From Hirsutella rhossiliensis (Eukaryota; Ascomycota; Sordariomycetes; Hypocreales; Ophiocordycipitaceae): a stretch of DNA of 64,000 nucleotides. A program made the position numbers and the translations under genes. The notes beneath the pieces were generated by a model. That model was not told where the DNA came from. It saw nothing but the letters and a program-made list of their open reading frames with translations, and ran no database searches. Below are positions 46,296 through 57,616 of this stretch, in pieces; positions within the stretch are counted from its first letter, which is position 1, and each line of letters starts with the position of its first letter. The stretch spans positions 741,001 to 805,000 of the forward strand of contig NW_025408682.1 in the NCBI RefSeq assembly GCF_020360975.1, given 5' to 3'.

Positions 46296-47900
46296 TCACA
46301 CTCGCTCAAACCAAATATAGTCTTTGAGGCTTTCTTCCAAACAAATCCCAACCTTGACAGCCCTCTCACCATCGAAAACGAACTCGGCCTTGACGGGGGA
46401 ATCGCCTTTGACAAATTTCTCGCTCATATAGGCGATAAACTTGGTCTGGTCACAGACGTGGTTGAAAGTCATGGTGTAGCCCATGGACCGATCCGTGGCG
46501 TCGACGTAGAGCTCCCCGTCCTTGTCCCCAATCTCGATGGTCCGATAGCCAGTATTCCGGTATTTGCCCGTGTAGTCGCTGAGGGGCCTGGTCCGCGGCT
46601 GGGTCCCATCGATGCCGGGGCAAAGCTCCTGTCGCAATTCATCTTCTAGACTCAAGCTTTTACCATCACTTTCAGCCTCGGATCCTGATTCCGACGTCGA
46701 CGTCGACTCCGACTCGGATTCCACCTGCAGCACGTTGTTGATCAATTTCTCGGTAAGAATATCCACAACCTCGGCTGCGCGATCCGAGTTGCCGACGATG
46801 ACACCTCCAAACTGGATCTGCGGTAGGAAGAAGTGATTTGATCGGAAGCCGTCTTCTGACCCGTCGTGGGAAACTATCGTGTGTCCGCGATATTCTCGAA
46901 CCTCCCATCCAGCGGCGTAGTACAGGGAAGACGCGGGGGGCCCCGGTGCGCCTTCCACGATTCCTTCATTCTCCTCCTGATTCCCCGACTGGTCTTGTCG
47001 CATCCGCTTCTCAGTGAGCCCGCGAAAAACATCTTCCGTTATCGGCCCCTCTCGCTTCACCATCGCTTGGACCCATTTGATGTAGTCGTTTACACTCGTG
47101 ATGATACATCCGGCACCCTGCGCCTCAAAGCTGTCGCTCCATGGGGTTTCGTTGTATTTGCCACCCTCTTCATCCCAAACGTATCCAGCGGCGATGCGTT
47201 CGCCCAGGCCTTTGTCAATGGCGCGCCTTGGGTGGAGGTTGGTCGAGTCCATAGACAGAGGTCTGAAGAAGTTTTCCTCGAGGAAGCTCGGAAAATCAAG
47301 CCCACTTTTGCGCTCCACGAGATAACTGGCCACGGTATACATCATGTTGCAGTAAATATACTTTGTTCGATTAGGCGCTACCACTGCTAAGTTTCGCAGG
47401 TTTCTCGTGATGGACCGCGCATCGTCTGGCTGGGGCGCGCCACAGCTCATGTATGAGGTGTCGTGACTACCAGGTTCGCGTTAGCCAGTGATCGGCCACC
47501 TCGAAGATGACACTCACGCCGCCATTCCAGTCCGATGGCTCAGGATATCCTCGACTGTGACGTCGTCATGGTCGTTCCCGGGCATGACAAAGTCGTCTGG
47601 CAAAAGAGCCGACATGGCGGCATCGTATTTGACATCGGGGTATTTTTCATCGTCGTTGACTAAAAGCGCCACCGAGGCTGCGGTGAGAGACTTGGAAGCC
47701 GATGCAATGTCGAAGAGCGTATCAGCGGTGCAGTCTCTTGGTGGATCGAGGGTCGCCTTCCCGAAGCCAGCTGAGGCGACCTCGTCGCCTTGCACAACGG
47801 CCAAGGCAAGTCCTGGCACATGGCATTCCTCGATGAGCTCTTTTATCTGGGCAGAGAAGTCGTCGGAGAACCGAAGCATGGGAGAGTGGATGAGTGCCAT
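46296..47900 (-). CDS. Beta-lactamase/PBP-fold serine hydrolase (PF00144 type)
   Basis: Exons 47518-47900 and 46296-47466 join over a 51-bp intron (GTGAGTG...GGTAG), giving 517 residues and restoring HRTGMAAHDTSYMS. The catalytic S-x-x-K tetrad is S67-A-S-K70 (FDIASASKSLTAAS), the second motif Y-x-N is YCN in IYCNMMYTVASYL, and the third H-x-G is in IVSHDGSEDGF. The family includes class C beta-lactamases, D-amino-acid esterases/peptidases, transesterases such as LovD and PBP-type thioesterases. An acidic Ser/Glu-rich low-complexity stretch (VESESESTSTSESGSEAE) splits the C-terminal part before a lipocalin-like tail domain region. No signal peptide is seen, so it is likely cytosolic. Same strand as the NRPS and 3.3 kb upstream of it. 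A role in trans release or tailoring of the peptide is an inference. Confidence 0.92.
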
Positions 47901-48395
47901 CGTTGAGGCTTGGCAGAGGCTTTTGTCAAGTCTTGAGATGAAAAGCGTGCGGCGGAGCCTCAGACCAGGTTTTTAAATCATCCAACGGTCACGCGTCTTA
48001 TGCTGCGCGTATGAATCATCGACGCGTCATCTTGCATGAATAGCGGCACGGCGCAAACAATGGTCCGCCCCGAGCACACCATCACCAAGGAATCGCAGGT
48101 GTCTGTTGTCCAGTCATGGGGCACGAAGGTTGCGATGGCCGAGAAAGTACCGCCCAGACAAAGTTAACATGCTAGCCGTGGCTGTCACTCGGAGAGTGCT
48201 ACTCCGTACGGCCTGCAAATTAGCTCGTCTGATTGAAACCTTATCTCGATAGACTTGCTGCCTCTTTCTGCCCGAAAGTATATAGCTTGAAGTATATAAA
48301 ATACATTAAGGACTCTGTGTCAGTGATTCTTTGTATTAAAATGCCAACATCTTTGTCGCCTTCCAGCGCCAGACTACCTGCACAAATTGCACAAC
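47901..48395. other. Intergenic; possible promoter of a small ORF
   Basis: Contains CTACTCCGTACGG near 48199 and the TATA-like stretch AGTATATAAAATACATT near 48292. No gene. Confidence 0.4.
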
Positions 48396-48707
48396 ATGGG
48401 TCAGAGAACCAGCTACCCGGGCTGTTACCCGAAAAACTTCAACTTCCATAAGCCCCTGCTCATGTTCTTCAACCTCGCGACCGACGAATATGGATTGGAC
48501 TGCGACTGTCATATGCAATTTGCTTGCCCGAACGGAGAACCATCGATGCCGCCCCACCTCGGTGAATTCATCAATGAGCCTATTCCACAGGAAGCATACG
48601 CGCAATGCCCAGAGCTCCGAATCTCGCCTACTCTGCCATTACGCGAATCCTGGGAAATCGAAAGCCCCGATATATGGAGCGACTGGCGCGACAACCATTA
48701 CCCCTGA
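48396..48707 (+). CDS. Small hypothetical protein, 103 residues
   Basis: An open frame begins at ATG 48396 (ACAACATGGGT, good context) about 100 bp behind a TATA-like box. The product is acidic and proline-rich, with five cysteines (for example YPGCYP and DCDCHMQFACPNG), and has no signal peptide or membrane segment. I do not recognise a family. It may be an orphan gene or an exon of a decayed gene next to the retrotransposon. Confidence 0.3.
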   Translation: MGQRTSYPGCYPKNFNFHKPLLMFFNLATDEYGLDCDCHMQFACPNGEPSMPPHLGEFINEPIPQEAYAQCPELRISPTLPLRESWEIESPDIWSDWRDNHYP

Positions 48708-49332
48708 ATGCAAGAAGGGAACAAGCGGATATCGGATTGTTAACGAGGCGGATTGACACACTCCTTGTCACATGCGCACATGATGCTGGCCTCAGGCAGA
48801 CCGGCAGCAGAGGCAACGGTAGCCTGGACCATTTGATCGAGGCAAGCGGAATAGGACTGAATAGGCTTGAGGGCCTTACTGTTGTAAGAGAGCCAGCAGA
48901 AGTATATTCAACTAGCTAGGGCCCCGATGCAAACTATCCAAAGCAGAAGAAGAAGGGGAAATGGGTCCGAACCCAGCAGAGGTCCGGCCAGAAGCTCTTA
49001 ACTGACCCCTGGTGCGGTTGGTCCGACTGGCCTCCGTGGGTCCTGTCGGCGTAGCCTCTTACTATTTTCCCTCTTTTCTTCCGTGACAACATCCCAAAAT
49101 AATGTCTGCCGCGCTTGCTTTGGGGTGTGTGCCCTTGTCCCTGTCAAACTAGTGAGGGCGTGGTCCCACGCCGTAGGCGGAATCTGAAGCTGCAGTCCAG
49201 CCGCAGTGTCTAGCCGCGCGCTGATAGGCGGTGCGCAGCTCCGGGTTATCGTCGAGGATGTGCGGCACATTTCAAACCGGAGGCTGGCAGGAAGGTTGTC
49301 CGAGGCTGAGGTCCACTTCCGCTTCCTTGCGG
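48708..49332. other. Left flank of the retrotransposon; possibly the interrupted 3' part of another gene
   Basis: A minus-strand frame runs from the insertion point to about 48998, and its apparent continuation lies on the far side of the element (minus strand, beyond 54757). No domain recognised. Confidence 0.35.
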
Positions 49333-49337
49333 GTACT

Positions 49338-49527
49338 TGTGAAAGGCCTCTAGTGAGTTGATACAACTAACTAGTCCCTATGCTGTTTACTATCAAGATA
49401 GAAAAGAAAGAAAGAAAGAAAGAGAATCTACTACATAAGAGCATAACGGCATTTTATAGCTTCGAGCCAATGGAAGGTTCTAGAAGCTAGGCGGCGCAGC
49501 CGCCGTTAAAGCGGCTTGCCCGTTACA
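49338..49527 (-). repeat. 3' LTR (190 bp)
   Basis: By eye identical to 54562-54751. On the element strand it begins TGTAACGGG and ends CCTTTCACA. It holds a TATAAAA box, a CT-rich tract (GAAAG repeats on the plus strand) and the ATCTTGATAGTA segment. Confidence 0.95.
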
Positions 49528-49579
49528 TTACCTCCTCCCGTCCAACGTTTCCTCTTCCTTGGGATCGTGGCAATCTGTG

Positions 49580-52500
49580 TCAAGATGACTTGAGAAGGTG
49601 ACACTCTTTTATGTTTCTTCCATTGCTTCCATGCATCAGTGTGTCGAATAGTGGAAGGGGCTCCCACGTAGGCTGCGAGTAATCATGCCATTTTACGAGC
49701 ACCTTCTTATGCGTACCTTCCATTCTTTCATCCAGAATCCTTTCGACGAGGTACATTTCTTGGCCGTCCACCAGCACCGGTGGGGCACTCTCTTGATCGA
49801 TTTTCTGCGAAGGCAATGGGTCTCCGGGTACTGGCCGGAGTAGATCGACGTGAAAGACTGGATGGATACGTCCAGGCACATCCAACCTATAGGCATGTGG
49901 GCTGACTTCGGTGAGCACTTGATATTTGGCATGTAACCAATCGAGCTTCTTGCAGGGTCGCGATGTTTTGACATTTCTCGTTGAGGTATACCCAATCCCC
50001 AGGCTTGTATCTCGGTGCGGCTGTCCTGTGCTTGTTGGCTTGCGCTTGCTGTATTTCCTGGGCCATAGCTATCGCTGCTTGCGCAAACTCCGTGGCATCC
50101 TGTAGTCTCTGAATAAAATCCTCCGCTGCAGCTTCTTCCTGTGTTGTGTCTTCCGTGCTTCGATGCTCAACTAACTGGATTGGCTCATTGTGGTAGCCGT
50201 GCATGAAGAAGAACGGACTCAGTCCGGTGGAGGTTGCTTCCGCTCGTTAATTGTCGCCATCGCGACTGGAAGCAAGTCCAACCAGTTCTCCTGCAGATAG
50301 TTTGTCCATATCCGAAGAATCCTCTCTACCTCTTGGTTCATTCGTTCTGTTGCACCGTCGGTTTGTGGATGGTACGCCGTTGACAACCGCTGCTCGATCC
50401 CTAGCAGCTGACAGAAGTGTTTCCACATACCACTGACAAACTGGGGACCCTGATCACTGGTAATAGCCGTTGGGATGCCATGGACAGGGTAGTGTCGTTC
50501 GAAGAGTCTTCTTGCAACCGCTTCTGAAGAAATATCGTGTAATCCTTCGAGTTCGACGCCTTTGGTGAGTCGGTCCGTGACCACCATGCAGTTCGTCGCG
50601 CCATCTTTCCCCGACGGTGGGAGGTCAGTAATAAAGTCAATGGTAATTTCGCTCCATATGCGTTGCGGAATAGGGAGCGGCTTTAGGAGTCCTTTCTTTG
50701 TATCCTCCAGATGGTGTTTCGTCCGCAAACCTCGCAGTTGCGCACAAACCGACGTACATCGCTAGCGGCACCCGGCCAGAAGAAGCGTCTCGACAGAGTC
50801 GAGTACGTGAGGTCCCTTCCAGGATGTCCGGTGATATGAGAGTCGTGAGTTTCCTGGATGATCTTCGTACGTAGCGGCTCCGAACCGGGTATCCAGACGC
50901 GTTCTCTAAAGCACAGCAGGCCCCTATTGTCTAACGAGCATTCTGAAATGCTGACAACCTTCTCCTTCTGTAATCCTGTTGGCAAACTCTTCGCTCCATC
51001 TGCTACCAGCTTCGTGAGTTCTTGATAGAGCTTGTCTTCTTGGCGTGCGGCGTGCCACAGCTGCTGTAACTCCTCATCTTCAAATATCCTGATCTCTTTT
51101 CCGAAGTTGATTTCCTGGGCACCATCGGTGTTGGTAGACAATGTCGATATTGGGACCCTTCTAAGGTGGTCGTCTTGGAATAGCCTCATAATGCGTCCCT
51201 TTAGTCGTTCATCGGAGTAGTTTGCCGGCATATCCTGGTCCCGTCGAGAGAGCGCGTCAGGCAATCCGCCCTTGCGGCCCGGCCTCCATTCGAGCTTGAA
51301 TTGGAACTTGGACAGGAACTCCGACCACCGCACTTGTCTCTCTGTCAACCTCCTTTCCGAGTAGAAGTATCTCAGGTTCTTGTGGTCCGTTAGGATCTTG
51401 AAGTGCTCTACTGCCCGTAGCTCTGGTTCCCACTGCTCCAAACATCTGAGAATGGCGAGTAGCTCCTTGTCATGGATAGCGTAGTTCGCTTCGGCTGCCG
51501 AATGTTTCTTCGAGAAGTATGCGACAGGTCGTACCAGTCCATCCTTATCATCTCTCTGCAGGAGCACGCCTCCCGACGCGAATCCTGAAGCGTCCGCTTC
51601 CACGATAGTCTCCCTTTCTGGATGGAAGTGTGCAAGGATCGGGGCCGTGATCAACAGGTCCTTGAGCTTCGAAGGCTTCTTCGCACAATCCATCCCAACG
51701 GAATGGCACGTCCTTCTTCGTTAGCCGCGTTAGCGGCTCCGCTATCACCGAGAAGTCTGGCATAAACACCCTGTAGAAGTTCGCGAATCCGATAAAACTC
51801 CTCACGGATTTAATATTCGTCGGGGTTGCCCATCCCTTCACAGCCTCAACCTTCTCTGGGTCGACTCGGATCCCACACTCCGCCTCGATGATGAACCCAA
51901 GGTATTTCACAGCCTTGACTTCGAATTCGCTCTTGTTGATGTCCAGTTGCAGCCCAGCGTCCATCAGTCGTTGGAGGACCTTGCCGACTTTGTCGCGGTG
52001 GTCTTGCAGGCTTCCAGAGGAGAAGATCAGGACATCGTCGATATACGCTGACACAAAATCATCGAGGTAATCCTGGAGCACGCTGTTAATATACCGCTGA
52101 AAGGCTGCTGGTGCGCCTGTCAGGCCGAATGGAACTACCAGCCATTCGAAGGATCCATAGCGCGTTCTGAAGGCTGTCTTTCTTCGTCGCCAGGGGCGAC
52201 CCTGATCTTATGGAACGCTGCTATAACATCTACCTTGGTGAACCACCTTGCCTTGGCTATCGTTCGCAAGGTCTCGCTCAGTAAAGGCAAGGGATAGCGG
52301 TCCCTCTTCGTTATGTGATTCAAACCTCTGTAATCCACGCAGAAGCGGATGCCTCCGCCGGGCTTCTTCACCATAAGGACTGGTGCTGCGGCTGGCGAGC
52401 TGCTGACTCTAATAAATCCCTTGTCGAGTAGTTCTGTGAGGGTCTTTCGTAGCACCAATAGCTCCTCGCGGGACATGCTGTAAAGCGGTCCCCAGGGTAG

Positions 52501-53207
52501 GGGCCTCTCGGCCATGCTCGTCTTTCAGCACTTCGATCTTCAGGTCCACACCTGGCCGATGAGGGGGCAGCTGGTCGGCCAGTTGCTGAGAGAAAGCTCG
52601 AGACCACTTGTGGTACTGTGGTGGCAGCTTCTCCATTACGTCAGTCTTCGGTTTCGGTCTTAGGGCCTTGTCAATATCCGCCATTGTGACCGAGTGAACT
52701 CCAATGCCGCCTTTGCGTTTGTCACGGCGTGCTTCTGCTAAAAAGGTTGCGGCCATGACATTAGAGACGTCTAGCTGAGGAGGCTGGTAACGTCGTCGGT
52801 CTCGTACTTGGACTCCATTGGACCCGATCTCGAGATATCCTTCCTTCGCATGGATGTGAACATCCTGGTCTTCCATCCATCGTTTACCCAGGATCATATC
52901 CCAGTTCAGATCGTCGATGACGTACATGAAAACACGATGCTGCTGATGTCCATCGAGGTCGATCGACACATACGTGATCTTGTCGATTTTGACCTCCTTG
53001 CCGTCTCCCGCTGCATTCTCCAAGATGCGCGGCTGGACGCGTATATGTGGCAACTGGAGAGTGAAATGTGCGCTTGCTAACCGCGCCGTAGCAGAGGCAG
53101 CCATAGTCGACAAGAGATGGCACAAAGTCTGTGCCGTTCACCCTGACGTCTGCTATGAACGGTTCTCCGTCCATTTTTGCTTTTCCGCTCACATCCCATT
53201 CTCTCAC
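49580..53207 (-). pseudogene. pol (protease, RT, RNase H, integrase, chromodomain), frameshifted
   Basis: The protease region at about 53090-53207 reads SLVDYGCLCYG, where the family has DSG or DTG, so the active site is altered. The RT spans about 51700-52520: [19 protein letters not shown], then YIDDVLIFSS after a shift. RNase H (51260-51640) has VEADASGFASGGVLL and ILTDHKNLRYF. Integrase starts with a zinc-binding HHCC region near 50700-50830 and continues with WSEITIDFITDLPP, TSDQGPQFVSGMW and MNQEVERIL, the D-D-E triad. A GPY/F-like region and a chromodomain (YLVERILDERMEGTHKK, VKWHDYSQPTWEPL) end the protein. Breaks lie near 52500, 52130, 51690, 50700, 50215 and 49910. Confidence 0.9.
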
Positions 53208-53222
53208 AGCCGCCGCGTGTCC

Positions 53223-54471
53223 CTAGTCTGAATCTTCATCGCTATGAGAAGAAGCATCGTCTTCGGCGATCTCGGCTTTAGTGACCGCTGGTCGTGAAGG
53301 GGTCACGGCATTGACCTGAGTGCGTCGGGTCGTGTTTGCGGGTCGGATAGGCGCAGCCAATGGACAGCGCTCGATTCTGCAGTTGTCTCTTCCACAACGG
53401 AGGCAACGCCCTTCACGGTAACGGGCGTCCATCTCGGCCTGGTCGACCCACTGGGCACGCTTGCCCAACAGCGCTTGGTCTTCTGGTCGCTTGGATTGGT
53501 AGCCATATGTGTTCTTATCACTGCGGGTGCGCGCAGCGTTCACTTTCGCGGATGCTTGTAGAGTTGGCTCCCATTCCATCATATCCTCTCGTCTAACTTC
53601 GGTTTTCTGGGCAGACTGTTTCTGGGCAGACTGGCCTCCATGGTTCTGGTAGTTGTCATAGTTGTCCGAACTCTTTGTGTTGCCTCGGGGCCTTTTCCAC
53701 TGACCCAACAGTTCCATCTGGCTGCTCAGCGAATCGCACCTCCTCGCCAGCCCAACATAGCTGCTGATGGCAGAGGGGTCAGAGCCTATGAGGGCTGCTT
53801 TCATTTTGTCGTTTAGTGCCTCCTGGAGGTAGGAAATCTTGCTGTCGTCTGGCCAATACTCGGCGTTGGCATTGGCGATCTCCTCTCAAAGCGGGGTAAA
53901 AGGACGTGAATGGTTCATTCTCTCCTTGCTTAATCGAATGCAGATTGCGTGTAGCTCTCTGCTTGCGATCCTCTCCCGTACAGCAATTCGAGACGGTTGA
54001 GTAGTTCAGCAACATTGAACGTTCTCTTCTCGGTTTGCATCTCCACAAATGTGGTCACGTTGTCTTTAGCCTTGCCTTCTAGGCTCATGAAGATGTACAT
54101 AAAGTGGCCTTCTGCATCTCCAAGGGCTTCTTTATCGACTCGTAGCTTCCTTCGGTTTCTAGTTTCCAGCTTCGCCACTGGGCCTTGTCGCCGCCGAATT
54201 TAGGGATGTCTCGTAATTTGGGGCGCTTGGTTGGGTGAGGGTTGTGATTGGCGCCCACATGGGTGTCCTCGATGGGGACAGCCGGGGTGACAGATGGCAT
54301 TGGCTCTAGGAGTTCAGACGAACGGGCTTGCTGGTGTTGTTGGAGTTCCAGGGCAATAAAACGTTCTTCAAACAGGGTATTTCTTCGGGAATTCTCTTCT
54401 CTCAGACTTCGTATCTCGGCAACCAGGGCGCTGAGGACGTCCGGCTGCATGTTGTTGTTATCTTCGGCCAT
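53223..54471 (-). pseudogene. gag, frameshifted
   Basis: The start at 54471 gives an N-terminal coiled-coil-like stretch (LRDIPKFGG region follows). A one-base shift inside GAAGGAAG near 54140 is needed to continue into KLRVDKEALGDAEGH. Further shifts occur near 53980 (LLYG to GEDRKQRA) and near 53890 (before EEIANANAEYW). The C-terminal part (53223-53804) contains a zinc knuckle CLRCGRDNCRIERC, where the usual His is Cys. It would form the particle shell that packages element RNA in the cytoplasm. Confidence 0.85.
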
Positions 54472-54561
54472 CGCGACTTCGCTGAATGCTAATGGCTCCG
54501 ATGGGACTCGGTTACTTTGGTGTCTTCAGTGTCTTCAGTGTCTTCGGTGATCTTGATAGTA

Positions 54562-54751
54562 TGTGAAAGGCCTCTAGTGAGTTGATACAACTAACTAGTC
54601 CCTATGCTGTTTACTATCAAGATAGAAAAGAAAGAAAGAAAGAAAGAGAATCTACTACATAAGAGCATAACGGCATTTTATAGCTTCGAGCCAATGGAAG
54701 GTTCTAGAAGCTAGGCGGCGCAGCCGCCGTTAAAGCGGCTTGCCCGTTACA
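54562..54751 (-). repeat. 5' LTR with promoter
   Basis: Element-strand order is TATAAAA box, pyrimidine tract, then ATCTTGATAGTA, which would be the RNA 5' end if self-priming is used. Identical to the 3' LTR by eye, so the insertion is recent. Confidence 0.95.
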
Positions 54752-54756
54752 GTACT

Positions 54757-56140
54757 GGCAAAAATGTTCGCCCACACCGTGGCTACTTCCACGAAGCAGC
54801 AGACGAGAGCTTCCCTTCCACCGTAGACCATGCCGGGTGGGCCTGAGTGTTCCCCTTAGACGGTGTGATGCACCACATACGGTGCCAGCGGGAAGACCTG
54901 GTCCTTACTCCTTACTGTGGCTCGCACGTAGAAGGGCAAGAACTTGAGACGGGCCTTCTTTCTGTGGTGACATGTCGGAAAATGGGTTGGACCGCTTGCT
55001 GGGTATGGCGAGTGCAGGGGCCGCCGCGTAGAGGAGCTGCTTGGTGAACGGGTTCACGTTTGGCTTTACGAAACGCGTGGTCTCAGGCGTGCTGGAGTGC
55101 TTCTTTCCTTGCGTGGGGCGAGTCACGGGAGCTGGGCGTCGGCCGGAAGACAAATCGCTGAGGAGACCGTTAAGATGATTCAAGGGTCTGGGTGTAGCCC
55201 GGTCGATAATCGCGTGGCTGGCTAGCGGGTGCATTGCATGGAAAGCGAAAGAACGTCCTTGAAGGATTTCCTTTCAGTTGGCGAGTACCAACATAGATTC
55301 TCTGCTAGGATTACTGTTCTGCGTGCTGCCTACAAGCGGCGTATCACGTCTCGCCTGGTCCTAGAAATGCTAAACGGGATTTCAAAATCTGATACGTTGC
55401 CAACGGAAATAACATCTCTGTCGTAAACAATGCTGGCGCGGTAGGGCTTCAGGAAGGCATTTCTGGACAGGGCTTTAGCAGCCAGGTCGGGGACCTATGC
55501 AGCGCATGTGAATTTAGCTACTCCAAGAGTCTTGCCATCTATAGCAGCTCCTTTGGTATGGAAGGTGAAGGCGGCCCAGACTTTGCAGACAAATTTACCA
55601 TTAAGTCTATTGATCGTAACAAGATGCTTCTGTTCCACAGTATATTCTAGCTCCTTGACGAGCCGGCAATCCGTCATGGGCTTTCCACAGCCCAAGTCTT
55701 GGCAGACCTCGAATTCCTTTCTGCCTGGCTAGGCCGAGATTTTGATTCGCATATACGAAAAGGAATGCAGCATGGATGCTTTTTCAGAAGGGCTTGAGTT
55801 CTGGAGTTTGGACCTCGGACGGCAGGCATGGTATCATTTGCGAAGACTTGCTTATCCGTCTGCTTCTGGGGGTGGTCTCAATAGCTCTGACAGGCTTCTT
55901 ACATCCTTTCCTCAGGTGTCGAAATATTGTGTTCCGTGACTCGAACTTCTGCTTGCAGGTTTTTCATGTTGTAGACCTAGGCGTGATGGCCTCACCCTGC
56001 AACACATACTCCTCTAGAACGGAGGCGAGCCCGAAGGTTCCAGAGCACTTAGCGCACTAGAAGTAACCCACCCGTTTGAGAACCTCTCCGGCAACCATGT
56101 ACCCCACAAAGTTCGTTTTAGAGGCGCCGGAGTCGCACTA
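54757..56140. other. Decayed DNA, no intact gene; possible old coding relics
   Basis: A minus-strand frame at 54905-55234 (109 codons from ATG) and the minus-strand stretch 55495-55695 look protein-like but have no recognised family, and stops separate them. The retrotransposon has cut this locus. Confidence 0.4.
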
Positions 56141-57600
56141 TCCTCACATTGTTGATTGCTACTGCACCTAGAACGCCAAGCTAGCCTCTATATTTAGGTT
56201 TTATAGATTCCTATATAGCGGGGTAAATTGTACCTCCTATAGGATCCACCTGCCTTCCTAGTAGTACCTTAAGCTAAGGAGGTTGTCAAGCTAGTAAAAT
56301 ACCGCTACACTATGCCAAATAGGGGCACCCCCATTAGAGGTGTTATTAACGGGTATTTTAAGTCTTTCTCTGCTTTGACAGAGATATATACTGCTGCAGT
56401 TGCTGACTACGAGTCCAAGAAATAAGATTGCCACTTAGAGGCTAAGTGTTATGGGCTGTACCCGGGTTTAGTAGACCCGGCCTCTGTTAAGTTCGAAAGA
56501 ATAAAGTTATGCAGCGCAGGTAAAGAGACTTACTAGAGTCGGCCAATCGTAGATACGTCAGCAGTGCGAGGAACACGAAGGCTATTATTGTTTGACAAGT
56601 CAATCTTACCGTTCAGTCGGCCACCAGCGCCAACTCAGGGAGTTAGGTTGTTTTCTTTGGCGGGAACCTGCCATAAAATACACGCGGTTCCACAACTCCC
56701 GACATTTATTTAATGGCTTCTTTGCGGCTTTCCGACTTCTAAGTGTCCGTTGTGTCCTCAATATTTCGACGCATGTTAAAAGTTAGCAATTGGCAGCTTC
56801 AAATTGGAACTGCAGGGGCGACTCTTCCTCCTGACCTCCTTGTAGCCGTTCTAGAGGCGCATTAAGCCAGCGAAACGTCTTTATATGTACTACACACGAC
56901 AACTATAGCGTATACATAATATCAGCAGCGGCCCTTCATTATTTGATCAGTTGCTCTCGACACCATTAGACGATAATGCCCAAGTTGCACTCAAGAGGTA
57001 CCAGCACATATGAGGCTGCTTATATGGGTTTTTGCCTGGCTCTCTTCTAAGACCGAATGGTTTAGAGGCCTCTCGTCTGAAGCGTATATCGCCTACCTTA
57101 CAATCAACCGTCAGTCGCCTTCAGTGCGCCGGTCATATGCTTGATCTCATCGCCAAAGCTCTCTTCTTCAGGCAAGGCGTTAGCAAGCTGGAGGAACGGC
57201 TGTGTGGCGCATCTAATGACGACCTGTTTAAGATATAGAGGGAATAAAGCTTTGTCCGCAAACTCTACAACTTTCTATACATGAATCAACAGAAGCGACC
57301 AGCGACGGATACGACCGAAGCAGTACGTTCTGCAGACATATAACGAAGGCAGCATCGAGCACCTCTGCACTGGGTCCCAGTCAATGGCGGAATCCGCTAA
57401 GTTCTATATATTTTATGATTGAAAGAACTCGCAATACACATCCATCCATCCACACCGACGGTTGACTAGGAGTATAATAGTAAAAGGGATAAATCCTTAA
57501 CCCTCTAGGGTCCGCTCCCACCCATTCGTAAAGCTTCGCTAGAATCGTCGCAGTGCGCAAAGGCTAATCATATTCACAGCTTAGCCGCCTATTGCAGCAT
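56141..57600 (+). mobile_element. Decayed DNA transposon region with hAT-transposase relic
   Basis: At 57107-57238 the plus strand reads RLQCAGHMLDLIAKALFF followed by GVSKLEERL, matching the conserved RCxGHxxNLxxxAxLF block of hAT transposases. Stops and frame breaks interrupt the rest. The dispersed repeat at 56281-56354 lies upstream and may be an element end. Boundaries are uncertain. Confidence 0.5.
56281..56354 (+). repeat. Dispersed repeat, reverse-complement partner of 12061-12132
   Basis: GTCAAGCTAGTAAAATACCG and ATTAGAGGTGTTATTAACGG correspond to the complement of the sequence directly behind the P450 stop codon. Confidence 0.7.
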
Positions 57601-57616
57601 CCGGACCATATATAAG

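Larger units (their letters stand above)
49338..54751 (-). mobile_element. Ty3/gypsy chromovirus LTR retrotransposon, 5414 bp, complete ends
   Basis: Two 190-bp LTRs in direct orientation (TGTGAAAGG...CCGTTACA on the plus strand) bound the element, and the host duplication GTACT lies at 49333-49337 and 54752-54756. Coding order on the minus strand is gag, protease, reverse transcriptase (YIDD near 52032-52043), RNase H, integrase with zinc region, and chromodomain, which defines a Ty3/gypsy chromovirus. Just inside the 5' LTR (54561 leftward) is TACTATCAAGAT, complementary over 12 nt to ATCTTGATAGTA inside the LTR, the arrangement expected for self-priming. A polypurine tract (GGGAGGAGG) lies just before the 3' LTR (about 49531-49539 on the complement). 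Gag and pol are broken by several frameshifts, so this copy is not autonomous as assembled. Confidence 0.95.

Noticed and set aside
49338..54751. CRISPR or other prokaryotic defence features in the window
   Set aside because: No spaced direct repeats of that type; the repeats seen are LTRs, minisatellites and tandem repeats of a fungal genome.
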